This document shows, in pieces, positions 47,962 through 61,400 of a stretch of DNA of 64,000 nt. The position numbers and the translations under genes are program-made. The notes beneath the pieces were generated by a model. That model searched no databases. It was not told where the DNA came from and saw only the letters and a program-made list of their open reading frames with translations. The stretch is taken from assembly GCA_036674765.1 (NCBI GenBank), contig JARVKI010000008.1, forward strand, positions 124,001 through 188,000, written 5' to 3'. Origin of the DNA: Seiridium cupressi (lineage: Eukaryota > Ascomycota > Sordariomycetes > Amphisphaeriales > Sporocadaceae). Position 1 is the stretch's first letter, and each line of letters begins with the position of its first letter.

Positions 47962-49864
47962 GTGGCACCACTCGAGTCGTCGAATATGTCAAATCGTGCT
48001 AAAACACGTGATATTGGGCAGGACGTTGTTTTTGATTTAGCATTGGTAGTTAGGTGCAGAAGGAGAGGCCGTGTGTTGGTATCCTACCTAATAGTAGGGA
48101 ATTGTATCTACGAAGATGCCTCATTGCGCTGGCATTATTGATACTTGATACCTAACGGACCACTTCTGTAATGGAATGATGGGCAAGTTAGGTATCTCAA
48201 AGGCGAAAACGCCGTCTCTCACACAGAAAAGATGTCTGCGTCCCGCGCCTGTGCCGGTGCTAATGTTGTCAAACATAAGGCCTGTGGCCCTTGGAGCCCG
48301 CTCCGACTCTGGTTGACGTATGTACGCCGTTGTCAGCCCATTACCCCTGCAGGGTAATGCTGAGATCATCCGCACGAACTCCCTAGTGCGTGATGGATTC
48401 TCCTGCAACTGGTCGAGCACCCTGGGCGACCTTGGCGACTGCCCTAGTCAGTATACACCCTGTCAATGTACAACACTGGAGAGTTTCCCTCTAGCACGCA
48501 TTGGATGTCAGCCCACTAACCGAGGCTCAATAAGCTCCGAATAAAGTTTGCCTTGAATATGCCGTGGTAGGTATTCAAGCCGTGCCAGATATGCCCCCAC
48601 TTGCCGTTCGGTTCACTCTACGGTGCGATCTCGAAACGATTCTATATTCATGAATGAAATTGCCGAAACAATCACACTATGTGACGCCTGGACAGTGAAT
48701 GACGATCTTTTCCAAGAATGCTCAATTCAACTGTTTTAGCCGCATGCAGCAAGGCGCCCCTCAGTATGATCACAACTTAATGGCTATCTAAGTCGTAATG
48801 ACGGAATAGTCCGCGACATCTGATTGGCGCGGAGACGCTCCAGAACCAACCTTCCGGCGCTCTAAATCAGACCCCTGGTATTTTGTTGCAAGGGACAACA
48901 GGCTGGAACCGTATTGCAGCCAGGATTTTGGTTGGTATAGTGTTGGGTATCTCGCCGTGCCGATCCAATAGCTTCAAACTAATTGATCATCGTATTGGAA
49001 ATGGAAGACGTCCCCGAAACAACTTCCTATTACACTTGAAACGTGCAACTATGAAGTTACCACGATGATTCGGATAGATCTCTTGATGTCAATCTGCTGG
49101 GTTGGGGCCGCAGTAAGAAGGCCGTTTGTGCATAGCAGCCTGTAACGGCGGCATCGTGACGAATGATGACGCGATATTCGAAATATGAGACTCGTTTCCA
49201 TTGGCTCCCGCACCGTAGCCATGGTTGTCAGTATGACAGCTTACGAGGTAATGGGCATGCCCTGAAAGTGTGCAGCACTCTTGAAGTGTAACATCACCAA
49301 TACACAACTGGCAGCAGTCCATAGCGACAGCCGGGTAAGGGCTATGATGCTACATGTAGACAGACCAGCGTCTCGGTACCTGAGACAGTTTACACGTGCA
49401 TACGCTGGCTTGTTTGGCGCCGTCCGCTGCACTTGCATACACCCCACTATCGTTGATTCAGCCTAGTAGCATTGCGATGGTGAACCGAGTTGACGAGGAA
49501 AATGGAATTGGACTGTCCATTACAGCTGCCAAACGGAACTATTCGAAAGCCAACATATTGAGTCAATATCGTTGCTAGCCCTTTTCCCATGCAGCTCTAC
49601 TTTATCGCTGCTGACAAATTGCTTTTCGCATTGTACACAACTAAAACATTAGATCGTGCATTTAGCGGAGTTAGCGGACATTCCAGTAGGTTTTAGAGGC
49701 TGACTGCCCAAACGACGCCAGCCTTGAAGAACTGAAGGAGCATCATCGTCATCATTGTTCGATTTCGATCAAGGTCGGGCTATTATCTTGACGGTCAACC
49801 CGGACAACTGTTGATTAAGATATTTCAGTCATCATCATCAGCTCAATCTTTCAACAATCGGAAA
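47962..49864. other. gene-poor intergenic region
   Basis: About 1.9 kb without a convincing gene. The frame 48121-48420 on the minus strand has no recognisable domain. The 100 bases before 49865 are CA/CT-rich (repeated ATCATC) and look like a promoter and leader. Confidence 0.45.
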
Positions 49865-51030
49865 ATGTCAGTTATCGTCAAGACCGTTGTTGCGACCGGT
49901 GCATCGTCGGGTCTCGTAAGCTCCCTACGAGGTGCCCGCACTGAGCCAGCATGCTGACAGGCTCCATAGGGATTCGAGGCCATTAGGCAGCTTCTTCAGC
50001 AACCACAGCCATACAAGTTCATCCTTGGCGCGCGGGACGTGAAGACTACCCAAGCTGCGTATGATGATTTGAAGGTCGACGATGGGAAACATACCATTTC
50101 GCTCCTGCCGCTTGACCTTGCCGACTTGCGTAACGTCAAGTCATTTGCCCAGCAGACACTCGAGAAGCTAGGCCAAGATAAGCTCGATGTCCTGTTCCTG
50201 AACGCGGCAATGGGCAAGGCTGCCAACGAACCCGGTCCCCATGGCTCAAAGTGGTGCGAGGCTCAAATAGTAAACCACCTGTGTAAGACTTCAAGCAGAT
50301 CCCCCAGAGAGTGGATTTCGAGTTCATGTCCAGCTGACCTCACGTTTTGTGTGATCACAGCGCAGCATTACCTCATCCACCTGTTGCGGGAGAAGCTGAC
50401 TACGTCGCAATCACGCATTGTCGTAGTCTCTTCCGGAGCAATTCGAAATTTGCGCGACAATGACCCAAGTAGGCCACAGTCACCCATATGAGACTTCGTT
50501 CTCGTTGCGCTGACTGTCTTCGCAGAAACTCTGGATACTGACCTCATAGCCAACTCCGGCACTGATGGGGCTGTGATTTACAGCGCAACCAAGTTCACCC
50601 AGCTTCTGGGTGCACACTACTGGCGCCGCCAATTGAGCGGGTCTGCGACTGTCGTCGCAGTATCTCCGGGCATGATCCCCGGTACTGGGCTCGGTCGCCA
50701 TTTCAGTCAAAAGATACCTGCAAACGTGCCCGATGCGAAGAGTGTTGAAGAGGGTATGGTGTTCCTTTTCCTTGGATAGACTCGGTTTGATTATACTGTG
50801 GAACACTGACAAAGGCTCCAGGCGCTCAAAGTCTGCTCCGTGCATTCACGCGGGATGACCTGCCTTCCGACCCAGAGCAGATCTTCCTGACCAGTTGGGG
50901 TGAGTGGTGGCCAAAGGATGTTTACACGCCATCGCTGGATAAGCCTCTGCAAGATAAATGGTGTCCAAGCCAGGAGGATATCGAGAAAGACGCAGGCATT
51001 GCTCCATGGAGAAGATTAAACTTGCAGTGA
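49865..51030 (+). CDS. short-chain dehydrogenase/reductase (protochlorophyllide reductase-like)
   Basis: Five exons (49865-49915, 49970-50282, 50361-50468, 50526-50753, 50822-51030) join in frame to 302 residues, all with standard signals. The Rossmann motif TGASSGLGFEA spans intron 1. The protein also has LPLDLADLRNVKSF, a catalytic Ser strand RIVVVSSGA, and the YSATK catalytic motif (YxxxK). The NHLSQHYLIHLL and WRRQLSG segments resemble the fungal SDR group related to light-dependent protochlorophyllide reductase, which in fungi are general ketone or enone reductases. It binds NADP(H) and would reduce a carbonyl. It lies at the left end of a possible metabolite locus with the regulator and A-T-R enzyme at 55-62 kb, but common regulation is not shown. 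Confidence 0.9.
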
Positions 51031-51843
51031 TAGAAGTACAATGCCTACCAACTGAGCTGGCGGCCAGTGATTTCATTCCGTCTATCATGCATCTGACATC
51101 ATCGGTAGCAAAGCCTTTGCGACGCTGTCCCTGTATCATATTTCGCAGTTAGTAAGATCGCTGCTGATCAGCAGCGCGCGGGATTGCGTGCAGCTATTCT
51201 TGTCAATCGCGGCTCGCCCAGGATATAAGCGACCTTGGCAAAAGAATGTGAAGAATCAATGAAACAGTCACCCCATACCACAGAGCTTCAAAAGGGACAC
51301 AGCCACAGGCGCGCGTTTCTGTTGTTACCAGGGCGAACAGACTCAGTCAAATCACTGGGCGTATCACCTCGTCCAATCTTTTGCCCAAATTGGCAGGTCG
51401 CCCCACGCCCAGGACTCTCGGCTTTGGGCAACCGAACTTGGGTCCCCACACCAGGAACACCGCACCATACTGTGAAAGCAACATCTTGATACATCTAAGT
51501 GATCGGGTGCCGGGACTTGGAAACCCTATAACCATCGGACGGTGGGGATCGCTCGCCTAAATACACTCTTGGAGACAGCCGCAAGAGATGGGACGAAACC
51601 GGATGGGCTACGCCAAGCGGAGTATCACGGCCCTTTCGAATATGAGCGTTGCGGTTGAGATGTTATGGCGCGAACTACAAAAAGCCTCCGTAGATCCAGT
51701 TGTTAGAGTTATTGTTGCACTATAATTCATCTCTTCTTTCTTCTCATAATAGTTTCCTAATCGTGGCTGCGCCATTCGACCGTCGTTCCTTGTATCCCAA
51801 CTTTGAAAGTCCAGTCAAGATACACTCATTCAAATTTTTCATC
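51031..51843. other. intergenic
   Basis: No gene recognised. Contains the promoter of the small secreted protein; its leader extends from about 51715. Confidence 0.45.
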
Positions 51844-52185
51844 ATGAATTTCCTTACATACATACTATTGGCGGTGTCCGCTTCGGCAGTCGTGGTTGAT
51901 CCGCAGGCACAGGGTAAATGGATGGTGGGCCGTAATATAGAACAACAAGTCGAGGCGCCCAAGGCTCGGGATCTGGCATTCGAGGTCCGTCACGCCAACG
52001 AGAGGAGGAAAAATAACGCGACAGCGAACGCGATAGAAGCTCGCAAAGCCAGCAACTCAACCGCCAAGTTTATCACAGTCCGCAAGTCCAGCAACGCAAC
52101 TGCAAGGGCTATGCGCAGAGCATCAAGGGCCTCCAACAACACTGCTCGAGCTGTTCGGGATGATGGCCGGGCGCACCTCGTCTGA
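51844..52185 (+). CDS. small secreted protein with four Asn-x-Thr repeats
   Basis: The ATG at 51844 opens 113 residues with a clear signal peptide (MNFLTYILLAVSASAVVV). The frame is open further upstream, but an internal ATG followed by a perfect signal sequence decides the start. Residues 54-104 contain four diverged units of the form R-[KA]-x-[SN]-N-x-T-A at about 55, 67, 80 and 95. Each has an N-glycosylation sequon and is separated by a basic residue or pair. The mature part is rich in Arg, Ala, Asn and Ser and has no Cys. Basic sites (RR, RK) between repeats could be cut by a Kex2-type protease. Candidates are a repeat-type secreted peptide precursor, a cell-wall protein or an effector. 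No family recognised. Confidence 0.7.
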   Translation: MNFLTYILLAVSASAVVVDPQAQGKWMVGRNIEQQVEAPKARDLAFEVRHANERRKNNATANAIEARKASNSTAKFITVRKSSNATARAMRRASRASNNTARAVRDDGRAHLV

Positions 52186-52786
52186 ATAATTACTCCAATC
52201 GCAATCGAGGATTGAGGAAACTCCACGGTTTTCATGTATGTGGGAAAGGTGTCCCAGTGACAGTCTAGCACAACCTGCCCATACGACATTAAGCTGGTTA
52301 AACGATGATATCAGGATTGCCGTAAGAATCTATGGTACACGACTTCCACGAATACACCTTGGTACATAACAACGCCAATACTATGGAGAAGTTGGGCTCC
52401 CGTTCGAGTTTTGGGGAAGGCAGAGCGTCAAATTTTTCCATTGTTAGACGATGATTGTCCTAAAGACCTCTTATACACATAGACGAGATTCTGTACATGT
52501 ATAATAAGAGTTACATACCAGATTTTGACAGTAGTCCAGTGATTGTGTAAAACGTCTCTAGATACGTATACTTCGTCGTTGGTTCTGAAAACTTATCAAT
52601 GACGACGCCGCTCGTCCAAATTTTATTGCGACCCATCGGCCACCGCACGTCCTGCGAATGCACATCGTTATTCATCGTTTCGTTTATCGCTCCATGCACC
52701 ATACATAATCCTGAGCCCAAGAACAAAGTCATCAAAGGTAACACAAACGCCATAAAAAGCGGTTTTGAGAGCTTCAGAAGCCTGCT
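52186..52786. other. intergenic
   Basis: 3' region of the secreted-protein gene and of the transporter relic. Nothing else recognised. Confidence 0.4.
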
Positions 52787-54345
52787 TTAGAAGTTGTGCG
52801 TCCCCGGCGGGCCTTGTTCCAAGGTTATGTAGAAGAACCCGAGAGCGAACGCCATCAGCATCCCCGTCACGCCGAATGCAATGGCCAGCCCATAGCCGGT
52901 TAAATAGCTTGGAGCTTCCGTGCGAAGAACATGTAACTGTCAATAATGCCACCAATGTTACCATTTGCGATAAGGAAAGCCACACCAATGGCTCTCCGAC
53001 TACTGGGAGCGAGATTGTTGGCGGCCCAGAAGCTCCCTGCGGGTTGAACTGGGTAGATGCCCATACGCGCAATGATGACGGCAAACATGCTAGCGCCAAC
53101 GTGTCCTGGCAAGTCTCCCTTGAAGTATAAGATGATGCTGTACCCGACGATGATCATACCTAGAGGGATTGCGACAAAAGGCATTCGCCAGTAGAAGTGA
53201 TCTAAGAGACGGCGAAAAAGATTGCTGAGATACCCGCAATACCAGGGGGGACTGTTATCAATTGAGCGTTGGTATTGGTAAACCCCATGACCTTTGTGAT
53301 AGAAGGGAGCGTGAACTTATTTCCTAATGAGGACTCTAGTATCGACCACTTCATAACACAGTGCCTTTGCGTTGGCATCTAACCATAAGAGCAAAAGCTG
53401 GTATACATAGGAGAATGCAGGCTTGACCCCACATCCGCAGGTTGGAGATAACAGCCTTGAAACCTTGCCAATGGTGACTGTGTTCTTGCTCATCCGAGAA
53501 GCGACCACACTGTTTGATAAATAGTTGTAGTTCCAGATATTGAATCTCGTTGGTGTTCAGCCACTTGTGCGAGAGGCGAGGAGAGTCGATTAAGAGGTGG
53601 AAACAGAGTATGCCCAGGGCAATAGTTAGAATGCCCTCGGGTATAAAGACTCATTGCCAACCACGGAAACCAGCGACTCCAGCCATCTCGGCGATTCCCG
53701 CAGCAAGGAGGCGGGAGAATGCACTAGAGAGTGCACCGAAGCAGTAGAATACCGAGATACAAGTGGCAAGCTTTATCTCTGCACATTTCACCAGGATAGA
53801 AGCCGGCTTCAACGACTCCAAGCATCATCCAGACTTCCATTAGCCCAGCGAAGTACTCTACGAACCTATGGCACATCATGATAAGCCCCCAAGAGGTGAC
53901 CAAAGAACACATATATATGGATGGGTTTGAAAGCTTCTTTGAGTAAAATTTTACTGGGAATCTCGAATAGGATGTATGGCACGAAGAAAAGCGATAGGGC
54001 GATGTCGTATTGCACACCGGTCAGATGGAGATCCTTGTCGATGCCCTCGATCTTCGCGTTCCCAATATTGGCCCAGTCGAGTTGGGAAATAAGATATAGA
54101 ACTGAAAGCACGGGAACAAGGCGAATGTCAACCTGTAATCAATCAGTTCAGTGCAATTAACATACCTTTCGGACTAACTCTTACGGTTCCCAGCACCGAA
54201 CCCATCATAGAACGGATATCATCCTCTGTCAAGCCAAGAACCCTTATGTTGTCGATTGTGCGCACAAGAGGTCCCTTCTCCGCATCGCTCGACTGTCTGC
54301 GTCTTTGTGGTCCACCATCATGATCTCGGGCTTATCTTCGGCCAT
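52787..54345 (-). pseudogene. MFS transporter (allantoate permease/Dal5-like), decayed
   Basis: From an ATG at 54345 the minus strand spells out a whole anion:cation symporter-family transporter in pieces that change frame repeatedly. In order these are EKGPLVRTID, LYLISQLDWANIGNAKIEGIDKDLHLTG, QYDIALSLFFVPYILFEIPSKILLKEAFKP, SWGLIMMCHRF, VVEAGFYPG, GWQ-stop-VFIPEGIL, MPFVAIPLGMIIVGYSI, SRRAIGVAFLIANGNIGGIIDSYMF and finally YLTGYGLAIAFGVTGMLMAFALGFFY up to 52787. At least four frame changes and one internal TGA are present, so it cannot encode a working carrier. The order of transmembrane blocks is preserved. Substrates of this family are organic acids, vitamins or allantoate. Confidence 0.8.
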
Positions 54346-55117
54346 TTTTTGCACTCACTAGCAATACTACAGCAGTGAAGGTAAACTCGAAGGGAAAGAA
54401 ATGTTGATGACTATGCCCCACGATAGAACGAATCAAATCACGCCAGGAAATTCTGAAGACGAGATGAGATCCTCCCAGAACCTGGTGGGAAGATATTGGA
54501 CCTAACAACTGTCTGAACAATTACATCATTACCATCTAATACAAGACGCATTGGCGTAACGGTCATCGACACCTCAACCAAACCCAGGCATTGGAGCGCT
54601 CCAGGATTGATATATTATACATGATCGACGCCTTTGGCCTACGACACTGCTTGGCATCCCCAGCCGTGCGTTTCTCGTCCTTCTCGGTTATTACACAAGG
54701 CTGATGCCAGGCGGGGCCCCGCAAATGAAAGTTGGAGCGGTAAAAGGGGTGGACAGTTAATAGACATGTTGGATTTGATTATGATTGGCCAATTTAGCTT
54801 TCCTTTGTTCGTAGCTCACCGAGCCAGGGTCAGTCACGCGATCCCCGCATCAACCCCAGCTTTTCTCCATCCTCTCAATTCCCCCACAAACTATGATGGA
54901 ACAATCTCTTCCCATCGGAAAAGGACTTGATAGGGCGACTGGAGCCCACTTTGGGATTCTTTGATCGCGTTGAAGGTCTGCGGCGCAATTGTTTGGGACT
55001 CGCATGGACTGATGTGGTGGAAGATTGGCTAGCTAGCCTGCGAATCAGGGGATTTTCCATTGCCTTGTGCTCTTCTCCGTAAGGCAGATTCCATAATCAC
55101 CTCTTGATGGGACGGCA
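54346..55117. other. intergenic, shared promoter region
   Basis: Separates the minus-strand transporter relic from the plus-strand regulator; no gene seen. Confidence 0.45.
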
Positions 55118-57547
55118 ATGATGGTGAGTAGAATGCCCGCTCCGGATGAGGCCGTGGCCCCTCGAGAAATTGTCGGAACAAGCCCAGCCAGCGTAGCCGC
55201 AGCGGTACAGCATCAGACGCAGGGGCAGAAACGAGCGGAGCCGCAGAGGAAAAGGGCGTTTTCTGGGCCAGACCAGGCTTCCGTACAACGGCGGAAGGGT
55301 GTTAAGGTTACACGCGCTTGTGATACTTGCAAGAAACGCAAGTCTCGGTGTTCAGGGACATTACCTTGTGACGGTTGCCGAAAGCGTGGTCGCTCGGCTG
55401 ACTGTCACTATGACGCAGAGTATCGTCGAGGGCAAGCAGTACCTCCGATTCATATCTCATTTCTCGAAGGATTTGGTGATCACAACTCGGAGCGCAATAT
55501 GTGCCCAGAGATGCGCCAAGACGCAGGCCAAGATCGCCAGCTCGCTGAAAGTTCAAGATCTGACATGAGCATCGAGACTGAACCGTCACTTGATAGAATG
55601 GAAGCCTCACTGAGCACTATTGATGTGGATACTCTGCCTGAACAAGATACCGTGGCTCCTTCGAGAGCATCGCCTGAGCTCGGCGTTGCTGAGATACAGG
55701 GCCAGTATTTCGACACAACATCCGGCCTGGCTTTCGTTCATCGTGCCTTCAGGCGTTTATCCAAGAGCGGGACTGGCCATACCACCAGGCCCCTACCTGA
55801 ACTTGCAGGGGACGTGGAGAATGAGGACAGCCCAACATTGACAGTCGGCGACAAGCCAATCGACGTTGTCAGGCAGGGTCACGTTGAGCTTCCTTCACTC
55901 AACAGAGCCAGAGAGCTTGTTCAGCTCTATTTTGACGTTTGCATTGCGACTTATCGTTTCCTGCATCTCCAAACTGTCGAAGATTGGTTGCAGGTGGTAC
56001 TGCGCAATAAGCACGACGGCATACCGATCTTTCATGGTCTTGGACGTGCTCGAGCAGCAATCGTGCTCACTATTCTTGCGATCGCAACTGCACACGACGA
56101 AAATGCCTCCGGGCGCTTCCAAGAGGACGAAGCGTCTTCGATGAATCGGATTGACAGCTTGTTTTCCATGGCTAGCGCCCTTATACAGCAGGAGACAGCT
56201 CGTCCCACTCTAGAATCAGCTCAAGCTCGTATTATCCAAGTCCTCTATCTACTCACAACATCCCGTATGAACCAAGCATGGTACACATTTGGGACGGCTA
56301 TCCAGCTCATATCGGCTCTAGGCCTTCACCGGAAATCCGGGAAAAAGTGTCTGAATGCTGCGACGGATGATTACATTGTCGCACAGTGCCGGAGGAAAAC
56401 ATTCTGGACAGCATATATCTTGGACAAATACTTGGGCGTCATATTTGGTCGGCCCAGGCATTATAACGACGATGAGATTGACCAAGAGATGCCTGATAGT
56501 GTCAATGACGAGGATATGACACCAAGTGGACCAAAGAAAGAACAGAGACGGGGGCGTAAGGATTGCCACATTGATGCACTCATCTATCATACACAGATAG
56601 CGTCTATCCTGAGCGAAGCCGCACGAACAGTGTATTCAATAAAACAAATTCCTCGACAAGACCGTATCGCGGCTGCGAATCGCCTGAGCGAAGAGCTTCG
56701 AAAGTGGAGGATATCTCTGCCACCGCACCTTGGCTCGATCGCACCTTCGAGTCTGATACCCAGGTTTCGTCGACAGGCCACGACTCTGAAGATTGCATAC
56801 TCCCATGCCACTATGCATGTCAACCGACTGTTCTTACTGGGTCGGATTAGCGCTGGGAGCGAGACGCAAATTCGCGAAGCCATTGTTGCCGCCAATACGG
56901 TACTAGAAACAATAGATGAGATGGTTACCGAAGGCGGCACAATTTTTCATGCATTCTGGTGGTCACATTATGTTACATTCTGTGCGCTAGCTGTTGTATA
57001 TGCTTGGGAGATTCAAGCGAGAAAAACTCGTATTGACATCTTTCCCGATCATGCGATTGACCAGTCCGAGCTGTTGGATTTGGCGGAACGATGTCAAAGG
57101 CACTTGGCGGAAGCCACAGCCTCTAATTCCCCCAGTAGGAAATATGCATTAATCCTGGATAAGCTGCGAAGGGAGGTCATACGAAACTTAAAGAACGACC
57201 AGGTCACAGATGTTCATGGTCACTCAATGAATAACCGAAGTCCTAACGCAAACATTCAAGGCAGATCAGCAGTCCCACAAATGGTGGAACTCCGAAATCA
57301 AGACCAGTCAAATGGCTTGGGATTGGGTGAATTGAGCCCACAGGGACGCTTTGGCCCGCCACTTGATAGCATGAACTGGTCGATACAGGATTGGCAGAGT
57401 GAAGACTGGCTTAACCTAGACTCAATGGTAAGAGGACCATGTGTGACTGAGCGACCGAAGAATTAATGTGTGCTACAGGCTTTCGGAACATTCCCAGATA
57501 GCCACGATAGCCCTTTCACTTGGGACGGCAATGAGAACAGCGGTTAA
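55118..57547 (+). CDS. Zn2Cys6 transcription factor with fungal_trans domain
   Basis: Exons 55118-57427 and 57479-57547 (GTAAGA donor, GCTACAG acceptor) give 792 residues. The short last exon replaces an intronic reading that would stop at 57466. The DNA-binding domain lies at about residues 68-98 (CDTCKKRKSRC, then CDGCRKRGRSADC). A linker follows, then the fungal_trans middle-homology domain from about 265 (ARELVQLYFDVCIATYRFLH) through ARIIQVLYLLTTSRMNQAW, GLHRKSGKK and CRRKTFWTAYILDKYLGVIFGRP. The protein is complete and of normal length. It lies 0.9 kb upstream of the A-T-R-kinase gene in the same direction and is the natural candidate for its regulator. An ATGATG followed directly by GTGAGT at the start leaves some doubt about the exact first codon. 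Confidence 0.92.
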
Positions 57548-58471
57548 ATGCTCCATCCGCCATACTTCACGAGTAGTACGGCCAAGTAAAATCCCGCCGA
57601 TAAAAGTGTAGGTGAATTACCACCACAGGTAATCTCGCCAAATCAAATAGTCTGGCTATCGAGTGTCTATCTGATGAATCGAGATCAAATAATTGGAAAC
57701 TGGGCAGTTAATACCCGAGTAAAATGGATGAACTTTTTGCACATGATCCTTCTATTGATATCGATCTTAACTCTGATTGATGCTTTTGATTCTACACGTT
57801 GCTGGACATCAACGGAGCCGGTGACGCGGGCCCGGAACTCAACGAAGGAGGATTCTGCACTGTCCCTCCGTACGTCTCCGTCCTAGATCGGATATCGCCC
57901 AACTCTATCGGCACATGAAGTAATGCCAATTGGCAGAAGAGGTAACGGATATCTCTCTCATTGGCTGGACACGAAAACGGATATCATTTTCATTGGTTCA
58001 TGCTCCAAGTGGAGGACCGCTTCTCTTTCCCCGCGTGACTAGTTGGACGCCAGCTCCACCCCGTGCTTCGTTCATGCTCAGTGCTCATCGGCAAGCTTGG
58101 TCGGTTGATTCGCCAAAACACCTACGGACGATCGTCGGGTTTGATGAGTTCTCTGGCTAGGTTGCACTCCGACCCCACGGAGTCTCTCGCGCTAAGGGCC
58201 ATGTTCGCCAGGGAGCATGGTTCTGTGCCGCCTCCGGTCTTGAAGTACCGAACAGTACCAGTGCAAGCAACTTCACATAATTTCCAACCATCCACGATCT
58301 ACCGCTCAGATTTAGACCTCTTCATTGCGACTAGTTCTAGTTGAAGCTTTGAGGCTTGAATTTTTCTTCATCCAGAAATATAGCAATCCAGTCTGTGGTC
58401 TTCTTCGTCTGGGGGCCCATCTCACCGGCACCGAACGTAAGATATTAGTATTAGGCACATCACGCCTCACC
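57548..58471. other. intergenic, promoter of the A-T-R-kinase gene
   Basis: No independent coding frame stands out. A frame upstream of 58472 is open to 58325 but has no conserved content. Confidence 0.45.
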
Positions 58472-61400
58472 ATGGCTCCCACTGCGGTCGTCGACGCCCC
58501 CTGGAGCTCGTCTGAGCTTCCGAAAGATGCAAACAAACTGTCGGCGAAGAGCCAAAGTCCAGTGGCGGCACAGCATGTTGAGATGGATGATTCTTCTCTG
58601 CAAACCATTGATGAACTACTTCGTTCGAGGGCGACAGCTTATCCTCACATCCCCATTGTCTCCTATCCATCAAGTGGGGTGGAATATGTGGATTATACTT
58701 TTCAACAACTAGACGTTTTCGCATACAGGGTAGCAAAGCATTTCGAAACAAGTGTTCCCACAAGGACAAGCTCAAGTACGAAGCGGTCCGTGGTCGCTAT
58801 GATGGGTCCGTCGAACTTGGAATACCTGGTGACGATGATGGCACTCATCAAGGCCGGCCACACAATCTTGTTCTTGTCGACGCGCATCCCCGCGGTAGCA
58901 GTGGAATCGTTGATCACGAGTACTGGGGCATCGTATATCATCGCGGATACGAAATACCTAAATACAGCCGTGGCTGTAAAAGAACGCCAGCCCGACCTGC
59001 AAGTGCTGGACATGCCTATTCGAAGCATTTTCGAGTTCCCAGTCGAAGTGTACGTAGATACGCAACTCGACAAAGCGCTGAACCCTCATGTCGAGGCGAA
59101 TGAAACGGTCTACATCATTCACTCTAGTGGTGAGTATCTTATCACGATCCATCATCAAAACGTATCGACTAACACTTGGTAGGCTCAACAGGGCTACCGA
59201 AACCCATTTATCAGAAGCAAATTGCCGCCCTGTCGAACTATAGTGTTAACATGGACATGGAAGCATTTATCACCTTGCCATTGTACCACAATCATGGCAT
59301 TTGTAATTTATACCGAGCGATCTGGTCACGCAAACCTATTCACCTCTACAATGCCGACTTGCCACTCACAAGCGATTTTCTGATCAGGATCATGCGAGCC
59401 CACAAGTTCGAAATCTTTTATGGCGTTCCATACGCATTGAAACTGATGGCCGAGGCTGATGAGGGACTGAACCTTTTGGCCCAATTGAGGACTGTTATGT
59501 ATGGCGGTTCAGCATGCCCGGATGATCTGGGGGATTTACTGGTTGATCATGGCGTAAATCTCATCAGCCATTATGGAGCGTAAGTTCCCCCTGGATTCCA
59601 TCAAACACGCTGCTGACCTATAAACAAGCACTGAGGTTGGCCAACTCATGACATCTTTCCGCCCTGCCGGTGACAAGGGTTGGAACTATGTGCGTGAGAG
59701 CGATAAGCTTTCACCGTTCCTCTATTGGTTGCCACAGGGACCCAATCTTTTCGAATGCTGCGTTCGGCAGGGTTGGCCTGCAAAGACTGCCACTAATATG
59801 GAGGATGGCTCATACAGGACGAAAGACCTGTTTGAGCTTCACCCGACAATTCCGCGTGCTTGGAAGTACATCGCACGACTAGACGATACTATTGTGCTGG
59901 TGAATGGCGAGAAATTCAACCCTGTCGTCGCCGAAGGCAAGATTCGTTCCTCGAGACTTGTCACGGAAGCCGTTGTTTTTGGCGCACAACAACCCTACCT
60001 CGGGATACTCATTGTCCCGTCTCAAGTGACGACCGGGAAGTCGCCAGCCGAAGTATTGGAGATTATCTGGCCTGTCGTGGACGCTGCTCAAGAAGGCTCC
60101 GACTCTTTCGCTAAATTGTCGAAGGACATGGTTGTTATCCTTCCGCACGGCATTGACTATCCCCGCACTGACAAGGGAAGTGTCATTCGACAAGCCTTCT
60201 ATAAAACATTCGCGAAGGAGATTGAGACGGCATACGACATTTCGACTGCTTCCAGCGCGGATGCAAGAGTAATGACCGATGAAGAACTTCGACAACAGCT
60301 TCGCAATCTCGTGTTGAAAACATTACCCGAGGCGGAGTTTGATGACGACACAGACTTCTTCGGTCTGGGGCTAGACTCACTACAAGCGATCCAGATCAGA
60401 GCGGGAGTGCTGAAGTCAGTCAAAACAGCCAGCAAGCTCACACAAAATGTTGTTTTCGACCATCCGTCCATTAGCAAGTTGTCCGCATACCTTCTTGGAA
60501 CGGCCGATAACACCAATGGAGCTGAGGCCAATCTAGAGGCTGAGATGAAAGCTCTGGTCGAGAGGTATAGCGACTTTTCACAGCCAGCACCCACTTCAGG
60601 ACAGTTCGTCCTAGTCACAGGATCAACCGGTTCATTAGGAGCTCATATCGCCGCCAAACTCGTCAGAGATCCAACCGTAGAGCGGGTTTACTGTCTTGTA
60701 CGCGCCAAAGATACCGAGAGCGCTTTGAGACGTACAACAGAATCCATGACGTTGCGCAAAGTGTACCACGACCTCTCACTAGCGGAGCGTCGTAAGATCT
60801 TCTCTCTTCCTTCTGATTTTTCCCGCAACGATCTAGGGCTCGATATATCAGTGTACCGCGAGATATGCTCCAGTCTCCGAGCTGTCATTCATTCGGCTTG
60901 GTCCGTCAACTTCAACCTCAAGCTTTCAAGCTTTGAAAAGGACAATGTGGCTGGAGTGAAGAACCTTATTACCCTATGTCAGAAAGGTGCTGGAGCGTTC
61001 AATTTCTGCTCGTCTGTCAGCGCTGTGGCACGCCACCCTGATGAGAATGGAGCCGTGCCGGAACTCCAGCCCAAGCCCGAATGGGCACAGGGCATGGGCT
61101 ATGCTCAGTCCAAGTCGGTTGCAGAAGCGATCTGTGCAAGGGCAGCTGAGTGGGCTGGCATTCCCGTACGCGTCCTTCGTATTGGTCAGATTGTGGCTGA
61201 TACAGCCCATGGGATATGGAACGCAACTGAAGGTGTGCCTATGGTCATCCAGAGCGCACTCACTGTAGGCGCACTGCCAAGACTACGAGAGGATCCCTCT
61301 TGGACCCCCGTGGACGTTGTCGCGCAAGGAGTTGCAGAAATCTCCTTATCCGATGCTGGAAGTGCATTTACCAATGTTACGAACCACCGAACATTCAGCT

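Noticed and set aside
51844..52185. Sequon-repeat protein as the precursor for the UstYa-like enzyme
   Set aside because: It is 33 kb away across the retrotransposon and its repeats lack the Tyr-containing cores expected of known UstYa substrates; association not supported.
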